A DNA stretch of 31,803 nt, from positions 78,381 to 110,183 of the forward strand of contig VCMS01000435.1 in the NCBI GenBank assembly GCA_022539475.1, in the 5' to 3' direction. Position numbers and translations under genes: made by a program. This DNA comes from Gracilaria domingensis (lineage: Eukaryota > Rhodophyta > Florideophyceae > Gracilariales > Gracilariaceae). The notes beneath the pieces are model-generated. The model searched no databases, had not been told where the DNA came from, and was given only the letters and a program-made list of their open reading frames with translations. Shown one piece after another: positions 18,601 through 28,397 of the stretch; the first letter of the stretch is position 1; every line of letters begins with the position of its first letter.

Positions 18601-19500
18601 CGTCTTTCTCTTGCAGATGCTAGTTTTTGGCGAGGGTCGTCCAGAAATTGGCAAGGGTCGTCCAGTAAATTTTTTGAAAAAATATCGAGATCAATTATTT
18701 CAAAATTTGCAGATAATTGCTTGGGTCGTCCAGAATCTCTGTGCAGTAAATACTGGGGGGTTTTCCACTCGTGCTAGTTCTTTAGTCGAGGGCTACCTGA
18801 ACCGTATTTCGCGAAGTCTAGGTTCAGTTTCCATTAAGGTGCACATTACACGATACCTTCTGCGGAATGATACCCTGCAACGCATGGAATACTAGTGCTA
18901 GTACAGATGATGCCCATTATGAAATCATACCGTTTTATTCGTATCTATTCTTCTATCGACCGCTTTTGCTAACCACTACTTCGCTATATTACATGTACCA
19001 TTTCCCCATGATGAAGCGGGTGTAGGCGCAATCTGCGGCAGATGCCGCAGAGGGCACCTGCACTAAATTGCGGTATCGGTAGAACACATACGCACTCCGA
19101 GAGGATGAGGCGCGAAGCGCCTCATCCTCTCCGTTCCTCATGTAGGGAACCATGCCCAGATGCATGGTTCCCTACTTGAGGAACCTGCACCTGCAACTCG
19201 TGAGCTACGTACGCATCAAAAGTCATTTACCTGTATACGCAAGCAGAAATTATCCATAAGTTAGTCAATGATCCGTTAGATACATTTGAAATGCGATGGA
19301 ACGTACCATTGATAAAACGAAACAGAAACGTTGCGCTAGAAAAGTCGAGGGACCTGGTAACTCGCAAACGGAAGAAGAAGCAGGAAAGGGATCGGTTAGA
19401 TTACCAGCCCACCATATCATCGTAAACCGCGAAAGGTGTCGAAGCGAGAACTCACAAGCAAGGACACCGAGAATGCCCATGCAGCAAACATACCGCAAGA
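18601..19500 (+). repeat. Repeat unit 2
   Basis: A close copy of 17605-18500, containing the 94-codon frame (18611-18895), the hairpin trio and the basic-peptide segment (from about 19270). In this copy the basic frame is broken by a small change at CCAGCCCACC and stops at TAA shortly after. The right limit is approximate. Confidence 0.8.
18611..18895 (+). CDS. Small ORF in repeat unit 2, unrecognised
   Basis: Second copy of the 94-codon frame at 17615-17899, with about three residue changes (ES to EI, LK to LQ, NR to NL). No known domain. Few changes between copies are also expected from recent duplication, so coding is unproven. Confidence 0.3.
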   Translation: MQMLVFGEGRPEIGKGRPVNFLKKYRDQLFQNLQIIAWVVQNLCAVNTGGFSTRASSLVEGYLNRISRSLGSVSIKVHITRYLLRNDTLQRMEY

Positions 19501-19572
19501 CGCGATAAACGAGAATCTAGCCTATATCCTAAACAAGTACCAGAATCGCCTATCCCGAACAGTCAGACAGTA

Positions 19573-19643
19573 AAACGACCAATTTCATTTTGTCTCTCAA
19601 GATCGATGATGGATCTGGAGAGATGAAATAAAATTGGCCGTTT
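19573..19643. repeat. Fold-back repeat between repeat units
   Basis: Arms of ~30 bases (AAACGACCAATTTCATTTTG... and its imperfect reverse complement ending AAATTGGCCGTTT) flank a GATGAT centre. It sits exactly where copy 3 of the basic ORF joins its upstream sequence. Possibly a small inverted-repeat element. Confidence 0.65.
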
Positions 19644-19776
19644 ACCTGTATACGCAAGCCGAAAGTATCCATAAGTTAGTCAATGCTCCGTTGGAAACAT
19701 TTGAATTGCGATGGAACGTACCATTGATAAAGCAAAACAGAAACGTTGCGCTAGAAAAGTCGAGGGACCTAGTAAC
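19634..19776 (+). pseudogene. Basic ORF, copy 3, left half (split by C2)
   Basis: The frame reads YLYTQAESIHKLVNAPLETF and ELRWNVPLIKQNRNVALE and is cut by C2 after SRDLV. Removing C2 and one GTAAC restores a frame to the stop at 24525, about 124 codons from a TTG at 19634; no ATG is visible at the start, so it may be an exon. The same peptide is open in unit 1 (18240-18534) and broken in unit 2. Rich in Lys/Arg; function unknown. Confidence 0.45.
19772..19776. repeat. Target-site duplication of C2, left copy
   Basis: GTAAC immediately before TGTTGGAAGTC; repeated at 24291-24295 after the 3' LTR. Confidence 0.93.
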
Positions 19777-20766
19777 TGTTGGAAGTCATGCTGTCACTGA
19801 CATCAAGCAGTTGAGATGTGTGGAGTGTAGAATGGCACCTTGATATATGAAACCGAGATTGATATTGTTCTGTTTGGTATACTACGTTGCTATGTGGTAT
19901 ACTCAGTATGGGTTGAACCTTTATGTCTACAATGGAATGCTGTCGTTCAGCTAGGATGACCACAAGGTACAACGATGACAGGTTGCACAGTGGTCATGGA
20001 GTACAGGTTGCAAGGCCATGTATGTGAACGCATGGTACAGGTTGCAGCACTGTCAGTGTTGTGAAGTGTACATCATGTCTGGGTTGTGCTACATGCACAT
20101 GTGTGTGTATGGATGAATGGAACATGTTGCAGCTGAGTGACTGGTCATCTGGTTTACAGGTACTTGTTGATGATGTGGGACTTGGGTGTCTGGCACGTAT
20201 ACATTACGGTGTCGTGTACATCCGTACAGGATTACAGCGTGCAAGCAACACGTGAAGTGTTGTGTCATGTTCCGTAAGCATGTCTGGTCATAATGGTGAG
20301 GTGTTGCATTGTGTGTATGCATGGTCGCGTTGCTATGGTCTGCTGTCATATTGTTGACTGCATTGATGTGTGGTGCTCGCGGTGTGCTGTCGAAATGTGT
20401 CGGTACACTGTCAGGGACGTGTATGGCTACTACATTGTTGTGCATTGTTGTGCACTGCTGTGCAGTAGTGTACGGAATTGTTGTGCACTCTTGTACACTG
20501 TTGTGCGTTGTTGTGCACTGCTGTTGTAAGCAGTTTGACACTGTTACCATGTTATGTCGGTAGATGATTGGTAGTATTGAGTGTCTCTGGTTAGTGAGTT
20601 GCATGTTGGTCAGAGTTGGAATCGCATGATGGAGTAGCGAAGAAGTGCTATATAAGTTGTGACTCAAGCACCTCCAAATAAATCTGAGCTAGAGCTGGCG
20701 AACTTCCCTTGCATCCCCCCATCCTTCCTCATGTCAACTTTCCGATCCCAGCTATAACCTCTAACA
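19777..20766 (+). repeat. C2 5' LTR (990 bp)
   Basis: It runs from TGTTGGAAGTC to ...CTCTAACA, with GTTGTGC repeats at about 20435-20525 and TATATAA at 20649-20655. Unlike the other LTRs it has a canonical AATAAA at 20677-20682 where they have AAGTAAA. Its last ~40 bases differ from C1 (CTCATGTCAACTTTCCGATCC). Confidence 0.92.
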
Positions 20767-20783
20767 GGTTATGGGCCCAGCCC
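20767..20783 (+). promoter_or_regulatory. Primer-binding site of C2 (initiator tRNA-Met anticodon arm)
   Basis: GGTTATGGGCCCAGCCC, identical to the C1 site and again directly after the LTR. Conservation next to a diverged LTR end supports function. Confidence 0.88.
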
Positions 20784-21904
20784 TGCTGACCTCTGCCGTT
20801 TGTCGTTCGTCTTGAGGTTTCCCTTTCCGCCGCTCTCCCTCACCGCCGACCGTGTTGTTGAACGCCGTTGTTGATGTTTTCGATGGTTGTTTGCCGTCGT
20901 GTTTCTTTTCGTTGACTGGTTTGGTGGTGTTGTATTTCCCTTTTGGTTTGCGTTCCTCCCTGAGGGCGTTGTGGTGGTAGTGGTTCGACGTTGTTCTACT
21001 TTCGTGATTCTGCTTGGTTTCTCGTTCATTTTCGTTTTCGTCGATCGCTATCCGCTGTTGTTGGTTTCTCGCCTCTGTTTTCGTTGTTGTGATCCCCGTG
21101 TCGTGTTTGCGGGTTCTGATCCGAGGGGTTGAGTACCGTTGTCGTTGAAGTCTGTGCACTTGTGTGTTGTGCTCAGCATTCGTTTTTTCGTTGAAGTCCG
21201 GGAACTGCCTGTGTGCTCGGCATTTGTGGTGATCACTTGAGTTTCGGTGCGACGAGCGGTTGATCCGAGCAATCGGGGACGTTAGTCTGGCGGCTTGAAC
21301 CAATGCGGAAGCGCTGTCGAGCGGGCTCCCATCGGTCCTTCGGGGCAGATAACGGTGTCGGTCGGAAGACCTGGTAGTACCGCGAGTGCTGAAGTTGACG
21401 GGGTGCCGTGACGTACTGCATCGAACAGGGGTGGTTCACCTTTTTTGTGTATGACCTGACTGTGTGTTGGGTTCTTGATCTGTTGGGAAGACAAACTGAA
21501 ACGAGCTTTTGATCCGTAATGCTGCGGTGGTGCGGGGAGGCGACGTGTCGTAGGCTGACCTCCTTTTCAGGATCAGGCCGCTTGTGAACTTGATTGTTTG
21601 CTTGCTGGAAGCGTACCTCGGTTTGTCATAGTACCTGCAGTATCAGGGTCGCGCAGGTTCTTGCAAGAGACCAGAGAGGGTTTAACTTGGTGAAGGCATA
21701 TCTTTGGTCACTAACCATCCTCTGGACGTCTCGTAGAGAGCGACGCGCCTTCTCCTGGAACGCAGGAGGAGGTAGACAGAAGAAAGTCGTTTCCTACCCG
21801 GAGGGTCTCCGGGGGTCAGGGGTCCGACTCCCTAGGGTACCAGGAATCTTAGTTCCTTATGCACCCGATCGCTTGCAGTTCGTTGTTGTTATGCTCGCTA
21901 CAGT
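20784..21904 (+). other. C2 5' leader, non-coding
   Basis: Nearly identical to C1 6597-7717, including the CCCGGAG/CTCCGGG hairpin. Minus-strand frames here (up to 180 codons) are Arg/Thr/Gln-rich, start in noncoding context and include the primer-binding-site complement, so they are not genes. Confidence 0.6.
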
Positions 21905-22822
21905 TCAGGAGGTGGAGTGTTTCCTGCCTGAGACTGTGTGTGTGAGATTCGTTTATGCCACTTCCTGGGTGTTTGTTGTTGAACATGTCTGAGCTCTTCT
22001 TTGTATCAACTTTGGAAAGTTGCGATGTTACTTGTCCGTTGTTATCGTGACTTCCTTACGCAGGCTCAGAAGGTTGTCGTTATGTATGCCCGGGATGTGT
22101 GCTGTGCTCTTCGCTTTACTTATGTTGTACCGGAAGGTTGCTATTTGGTTGCATGTCCGGTGTGTATGGAAGAGCTGTTTGACTCAGGAGGCTGAGTGTT
22201 TCATGCCTGAGTGTATTATTGATCACTTGTGATGTGTGTTTTGCTCTCCATGTTGTTCTCATGTTTCCAGAAGGTTGTTACATGTATGCATGTCTGGGTT
22301 ATGGAAGAGCTGTTCGATTCAGGAGGTTGAGTGTTTCATGCCTGAGTGTTTGTTTCATTGCTTGTGATGTTTGTTTTGCTCTTTGTTTCAGTTTGTTGTC
22401 ACTGGAAGTTTGCTATGTGTTTGCATGTCCGGTGTGAATGAAAGAGCTAATTGACTCAGGAGGTTGAGTGTTTCATGCCTGAGTGTGTAGGACATCACTT
22501 TGTAGGGACGGGGCCTGGAAGGTTGTCATTTTGAAAGTCCAGGATGCCTGTGTTGCAATTCTCTTTGTGTGTTATTCGCGGAAGGTTGCTGTGATTTTGT
22601 ATGTCCGCTCTTTGAAGAGATTTGTTGAGCTGGAAGGTTGCTCTCTTTTGCATGTCCAGCTGTTACGAAGGTGATGTTGAATTGGAAGGTTGCTACTTGT
22701 TGCATGCCCGGTGTTAAGAAAATCGGTCTTGAACCAGAAGGTTGCGTGTGTTTGCATGTCTGGTTGAAGTAATGTGATTAGTGGTGCTCCGAGAGGTTGT
22801 TATGTGTTACATGCTCGAAGCA
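21905..22822 (+). ncRNA. Array of 12-13 covarying stem-loops in the C2 interior
   Basis: Same unit design as in C1. Unit starts: 21905, 22129, 22182, 22267, 22319, 22400, 22454, 22514, 22578, 22628, 22732 and 22785, with a decayed unit near 22681. Units 22267 (CCAGA/TCTGG) and 22319 (TCAGG/CCTGA) have no counterpart in C1, so the array changes copy number. Some differences from C1 keep pairing (inner TGC/GTA at 22578); others weaken it (inner TGT/AAA at 22514; one mismatch in the outer stem at 22785). Confidence 0.72.
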
Positions 22823-23290
22823 ACATTTGTTTTCGGTGTCTAAAATGTGGTCACTTGTGAACGTCTAGATCCCTTTTGTGAAGGACTCTGAGGTGCATTT
22901 TGGTTCCGAGAGAAGTTCAAAGCCAGTGAGAGAGGGAGGGTGTCAGAGTAACATACTCAGACTTAGGCTCTCACTGTCTGTTGTTGATATCTGTTTGAAC
23001 CAGAAGCTGTTGCCTTCGTTGCCATACGAAGGATGAGTGAGAAGTTCAGAGTGTGTGACGAAAGGAGGGTGTTTGCAGAACATCCGAATCGTACAGAACA
23101 GAACTATGATCTTGGTATACTGGTAGAACGGTACAGCCGTGGACTTGGACACACGCTAACTGCACTTGATGTTTGATTGTCACCGCTGGCCATCGTAAGT
23201 TTTAAGTGCAGTAACGTTGGTTTCTTGACTGCCCGACTTGTTACTTAGCATGTACTTGGCCAGGAGCGCTGGTCGCTTGAAGTCAGTAAC
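22823..23290 (+). other. C2 3' interior, non-coding
   Basis: Parallels C1 8500-8953, with a purine-rich AGTGAGAGAGGGAGGG at about 22925 that mimics the polypurine tract. Sequence from about 23165 to 23260 diverges from C1 and instead resembles the C3 remnant. No gene seen. Confidence 0.5.
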
Positions 23291-23300
23291 AGAGAGAGGG
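23291..23300 (+). promoter_or_regulatory. Polypurine tract of C2
   Basis: AGAGAGAGGG directly before the 3' LTR. Confidence 0.85.
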
Positions 23301-24290
23301 TGTTGGAAGTCATGCTGTCACTGACATCAAGCAGTTGAGATGTGTGGAGTGTAGAATGGCACCTTGATATATGAAACCGAGATTGATATTGTTCTGTTTG
23401 GTATACTACGTTGCTATGTGGTATACTCAGTATGGGTTGAACCTTTATGTCTACAATGGAATGCTGTCGTTCAGCTAGGATGACCACAAGGTACAACGAT
23501 GACAGGTTGCACAGTGGTCATGGAGTACAGGTTGCAAGGCCATGTATGTGAACGCATGGTACAGGTTGCAGCACTGTCAGTGTTGTGAAGTGTACATCAT
23601 GTCTGGGTTGTGCTACATGCACATGTGTGTGTATGGATGAATGGAACATGTTGCAGCTGAGTGACTGGTCATCTGGTTTACAGGTACTTGTTGATGATGT
23701 GGGACTTGGGTGTCTGGCACGTATACATTACGGTGTCGTGTACATCCGTACAGGATTACAGCGTGCAAGCAACACGTGAAGTGTTGTGTCATGTTCCGTA
23801 AGCATGTCTGGTCATAATGGTGAGGTGTTGCATTGTGTGTATGCATGGTCGCGTTGCTATGGTCTGCTGTCATATTGTTGACTGCATTGATGTGTGGTGC
23901 TCGCGGTGTGCTGTCGAAATGTGTCGGTACACTGTCAGGGACGTGTATGGCTACTACATTGTTGTGCATTGTTGTGCACTGCTGTGCAGTAGTGTACGGA
24001 ATTGTTGTGCACTCTTGTACACTGTTGTGCGTTGTTGTGCACTGCTGTTGTAAGCAGTTTGACACTGTTACCATGTTATGTCGGTAGATGATTGGTAGTA
24101 TTGAGTGTCTCTGGTTAGTGAGTTGCATGTTGGTCAGAGTTGGAATCGCATGATGGAGTAGCGAAGAAGTGCTATATAAGTTGTGACTCAAGCACCTCCA
24201 AATAAATCTGAGCTAGAGCTGGCGAACTTCCCTTGCATCCCCCCATCCTTCCTCATGTCAACTTTCCGATCCCAGCTATAACCTCTAACA
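23301..24290 (+). repeat. C2 3' LTR (990 bp)
   Basis: Same length and sequence as 19777-20766 wherever compared, ending ...CTCTAACA, followed by the GTAAC duplication. Confidence 0.92.
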
Positions 24291-24295
24291 GTAAC
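24291..24295. repeat. Target-site duplication of C2, right copy
   Basis: GTAAC, identical to 19772-19776. Confidence 0.93.
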
Positions 24296-24527
24296 TCGCA
24301 AAAGGAAGAAGAAGAAGGAAAGTGATCGGTTAGATTACCAGCAATCCATTCATCGTAAAACGCGAAAGGTCTCGAAGCAAGAACTCACAAGCAACGACAC
24401 CGAGAATGCCCATGCAGCAAACATACCGCAAGATGCGATAAACGAGACAGAAACCTATGTCTCAACCAAGTACCAGAATCGCCTATCCCGAACAGGCAGA
24501 GCTAGAGCCTATGGCGCAACGAAATGA
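24296..24527 (+). pseudogene. Basic ORF, copy 3, right half
   Basis: Continues from 19776 without a frame break: RKRKKKKES, then RLDYQQSIHRKTRKVSKQEL, then NAHAANIPQDAINE, to a TGA at 24525-24527. A run of seven Lys/Arg residues could be a nuclear-localisation signal. This copy extends further than the copies in units 1 and 2. Confidence 0.45.
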
Positions 24528-24577
24528 ACTATTGGTCGCGTACTTACAGTCGTCGGTTTGGGTTACCGGGTTCCCGT

Positions 24578-24631
24578 TTTCACCCTTCAACTCGTTCTAT
24601 ATCTTGAACAAATAGAAGAAGTTGAGGGTGA
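24578..24631. repeat. Inverted repeat TCACCCTTCAACT / AGTTGAGGGTGA
   Basis: Two ~20-base arms, imperfectly complementary, around a short A/T-rich centre. Possible hairpin or decayed element end. Confidence 0.6.
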
Positions 24632-24773
24632 TTAGCTTATTTCCTGCCGTTTCCATGTCGCAGAGCGCGAAGAAACGCGGTGAGGATTGGTTAGTTTAGA
24701 GCAAAGATACGTGGAAGGATATGGAAGAACGTACGAAAAGACTGCACGGAATACATCCCTGAGATACGGATGA

Positions 24774-24848
24774 CTCCGTCCTACTTTCTTCCGCCCTCTA
24801 CTTTATGGAGCCTCCATAAAGTGGAGGGCGGGAAAAAGTACGACGGAG
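24774..24848. repeat. Fold-back with two 37-base arms
   Basis: The arms 24774-24810 and 24812-24848 match at 33 of 37 positions by hand count, with a single base between them. The innermost 10 bp (CTTTATGGAG/CTCCATAAAG) are perfect. It lies ~270 bases upstream of the transposase ATG, so it may be a transposon subterminal structure or a small inverted-repeat element. Confidence 0.75.
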
Positions 24849-25121
24849 CGGAGTATGACGCGATGATATCGATGGCATGGCTCACGACGGGAACGGAAGT
24901 TCGGACGTCGGAGGCGCGGCGGCGGCGGCGAAGGGAAGAGATTTATTTTTCTGTGCGAGATTGGACAAGTGTACAGCGTACAACGTTGGGAAACCACAGG
25001 TTTATAACCAGTGGTAGATAATACGAGAAGTACACCCTTGTGTTGAGGTCGACGTGTACCTACGTTCCTTTTTGAACGAAAGCACGTGATTTAAACTCGA
25101 AATATATTCTCCGTTCTCAGC

Positions 25122-28100
25122 ATGACGTCGATCTTGACTGTCGCTCGACCTCCTTCTCCCTTCGGACGCCCTTCCCTTGCAGTCTTTGTCGTCGTTTCTC
25201 GTTCAGTTCTTCTTCCCATGGTCTACTACTGTACACATAAGAAGCGTGGGTGCCCCTTCGTTACTCGCCGAGGAGTCTTATCCCTTCAACAGCATGTCAA
25301 TCATTGCCCGTTTCGTCTGAAAGCAGCGCTGGAAGACGACAATAGCCGGCCCATTCGGAGAAGCAAGCGTCTCAAGCTTTCCGCACCCGCGCCCGCATCT
25401 TCCGAAACGGTCACTGGCCCTTGTCGCCTTCCCGAGCCTCCAGTGTCCGAGGACATCGTCGACCCCACTCCGTGCGCCCCTCCCATTCCGGACACTTCGC
25501 ATTGTGTTTCTGCTTCCCCGGGTCCCGCGTCATTAGAGCGAGAACACGGAAGCAGTTCCCGCCCAGTGCCTTCTGAGGAGGCCCTCGGTGATTTGCATAT
25601 GGATTATCTCACGGTTTGTCTGGCTTCAGTAGCTTCCAACCTTGGTCATCGTTAGGCGGACGAGCTAATTGGGCTACTTCGGGACCCGCGATTCTCGCAA
25701 AAGCGATTCAACGAGACCATAACAAGTTCCAAGCGCTGTACAGAACTGAAGAACGCCATTTTCGAACGATACGCCTCAAAGGACGGTTTCAATCGCAGAA
25801 CTGTCTCGCCAGAAGGATGTAAGTTCAGCGCCACCCTCTACACGAGAGACCCCGTTCAGACACTTGTGAAACAGCTCCAGTTGGCTAACAACGAAAACAC
25901 ATTCTTCCACCCTATACCTCAGACCCACTCCACGAAAATATCTCACCCCATGTCCGGCTCTCTCGCAAGAGACGCCACCTCAAAACTTAAGGAAATGGTC
26001 ATGGGCTCTTTGGATAGTAGAATAGTGTGGTACTCCCAAGAAATAAGTTACAGTGAATCTTTCGTAGGTCTTCTGCAGGTATACACCGATAAGTCTTCAA
26101 CAACTCTAAAGCAAACATCGGTTACCGCCTATCCTCTTCACCTCATATTTCTCAACTTCTCCGACCAGCTTCGCCGTAAGTGTATCCGTGATGACCTCAC
26201 AGTAGTGGCATACTTCCCTACCACACTGATCGAGGTTTCCGCATCTGAAGCAGACGCAATGCCATTTGTTTCTAGCAAGTCTCTACGCGAGTCCAGGATG
26301 CAAATCCTTCAAGAATCTCTTCGTCAAGTCCTGGAGCCCATTCTAAATCTCACGCAGAAAGGTTTTCAGTTCATCGGCGAAGACAAACTAAGTCGAGTGT
26401 GCCATCCTCTGCTTGCAAGTTATTGTGCCGATATTCCTGAGGCTAAGGACATTCTGTCCATTCTTCATGGGACCAAAACGGAAAGCCCGTGTCATAGATG
26501 CAAAGCCCCTCGCTCATCTTTATGCAGTCCTATTCCCACCTCATTCAACGGAAGTTCTCAAAAGCACACGAAAAGCATCCGAAAGACATACACAGCTATC
26601 TTGCAACATGCACAAAAAGACGAGGCGGAAAGACGTCCACGTCGTGCGAGGGAGAGGAGATCTCAAGCGGATACTCTGATGCGTTCAAATTCCATATCTC
26701 TCATTCCTTCGTTCCTCGAAACTTCCGTAAGCCTTGGAATGATCCCGGGATTGTCTCCATACAGTCTGTTATCATTCGAACCATTACACAACTTGCATCT
26801 CGGCATCTCAAAGTTGATAAAAACGGCCACAATCGAGAGACTGCAGTCAGACACCCTGTGCACTACAATAGGAACATCTGCATCGCGTTCATTTCGAACG
26901 ATACGCACCCAACTCCTCAACCATGCAAACGCAATTATAGCTGCCATAGAACGCGATTCTCCTGCCAAAGGTTTACATATCGATTTCTCCACGCAGGAGA
27001 AAGGCAAATCTTTGAATGGTATCTTCACGAAAGACGGTCTCCGTGGAATGCTGGAGGCCAAAAACTACAAAGCACTTGACATGGTCTTTCCCTTCATAGG
27101 AGCATTCTTTGACATATGCTGCGGAGAACAGGACGTTGCCCCAATCACAACCGTTTTCTCTCAGTACTCGGACTTGCTCTCGACCTTATTCAGATACAAT
27201 CGTGACCCGTATTGGACTGAAAGCTCTCTCCTGTGTCTTAGTTCGGAGATTGAAGCCTTCAAGCGTTCCGCAACAAAGACTCTGGCGGATTTTCATCCCT
27301 CCAGACTGGGAACTCTGAAGTTTCATCTTCTCGATCATCTCGTGGACGATATTCGCCGTCTGGGAAGTATCAAGTATTACGACGCAGGCATATACGAACA
27401 TGCACACCTGCTATTTAAAAGACACTACAAAAAGACGTCCAGAAGAACAGCAACGGCTGTGGAGGAGACTATTCGCTCCATTGAGCACGGACATGGTAGA
27501 AAGCAATGGAATGGCAATACTCCTTACCAGCGTAATCCAGGTTTACCAGGAACTTCCACACAGCTTCCTCGGTTTGCAATGAGAGGGCGTTCTTTCACTT
27601 TACGAGCTCTTCAACATTGTGTTTCAAGTATGTCCAGTTCAAAAACATGGACTGCTGTTAGAGAAATGTTCTCAAGTACGGACACAAGGTCGATTCTTGA
27701 TCAAATTGGTGAACAGGCCCTTCCTCCTTTCCTCAGTCTCGTGAAAGAAACACTGGATGAGCACTCTATTACATACTTCCCAGAAAAGACAAGGATAACT
27801 CTGGTGAATTCGGCCGTCGTGAAAGGCGGTTTCGTTCCGACTCTTGAACACTTCGATTCGTCTTCTAAGGCACTTAAGCTGGGACGACCCAAATACCCCA
27901 TCACCCAACGTGTCTTCGCTTCTCCAGCATTTGGTCCCAGTAGAAAGCCAAAGTTTTCCACTGTATTGGTAAGCGGAGAAGATTCAGAGACTTGGGTTGC
28001 CCAGGTAGTCGCTCTGATTCGAATATCTCTCCTTGATTCTGCACTTACCGCACCAGAGGTGGCATTCGTCCGGTATTTCGAGGTTTTACCCCCCGCAACA

Positions 28101-28397
28101 AACATCGACCACATATTGAAATGCATATCTTTACGGTGGCCTACAAACGATGAAAAGAACCACACTCTTCCGTTCCCTCGTCATTCCAAAGCGGAGACTA
28201 TCGTAGAGTTAACTCCTTGGTACGGGATGGTTCCGGCTTCTGCACTACAGGGAACTGTCCATGTTGTTCGATCAAACTACCCTGCTCCACCTTTTTGTCC
28301 TCCACTTCAATGGTTCCAACACCGATTCTACATCAATCGATTCTATCATGATTCAGATGAAGGACCAACTGAGCACGTTGATCTTGTACAGCCTTAA
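25122..28397 (+). CDS. tnp2/Plavaka-like (CACTA-superfamily) DDE transposase, one in-frame TAG
   Basis: One reading frame spans 1091 codons before the final TAA, interrupted only by TAG at 25653-25655. The N-terminal part has a zinc-finger-like CTHKKRGC...QQHVNHC segment; the better start may be the ATG at 25218 (CCCATGG context), just before it. A Pro/Ser-rich linker follows. After the TAG the frame reads ADELIGLLRDPRFSQ and then the catalytic region: LLQVYTDKSS, AYPLHLIFLNFSDQLRRK, VVAYFPTT, a CHRCKAP zinc pair and FEPLHNLHLGISKLIK. Near the C-terminus is EHAHLLFKRHYKKTSRRTA. These follow the order of tnp2/Plavaka transposases by eye; no search was run. The TAG is either a recent nonsense change or lies in a short intron (GT at 25614, AG at 25654-25655, 42 bp, frame-preserving). 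Terminal inverted repeats were not found. Confidence 0.75.

Larger units (their letters stand above)
19777..24290 (+). mobile_element. C2: complete non-autonomous LTR retrotransposon (4514 bp)
   Basis: Second full copy of the C family: two 990-bp LTRs identical wherever compared (offset 3524), GTAAC on both sides, the same tRNA-iMet primer-binding site, a polypurine tract and a 2534-bp non-coding interior. It differs from C1 by substitutions throughout and carries extra stem-loop units near 22215-22330. It inserted into the third repeat unit's basic ORF. Identical LTRs point to a recent, independent insertion. Confidence 0.92.
24528..25121. other. Gene-free spacer upstream of the transposase, with fold-backs
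   Basis: No credible coding frame. It holds two inverted repeats (24578-24631 and 24774-24848) and a GGCGCGGCGGCGGCGGCG stretch near 24915. An AAATATATTC lies about 20-25 bases before the ATG at 25122 and could serve as a TATA-like element. Confidence 0.5.

Noticed and set aside
25588..25655. 68-bp intron (GTGATT...TTAG) removing the TAG in the transposase
   Set aside because: Its length is not a multiple of three, so splicing it would put the catalytic part out of frame.
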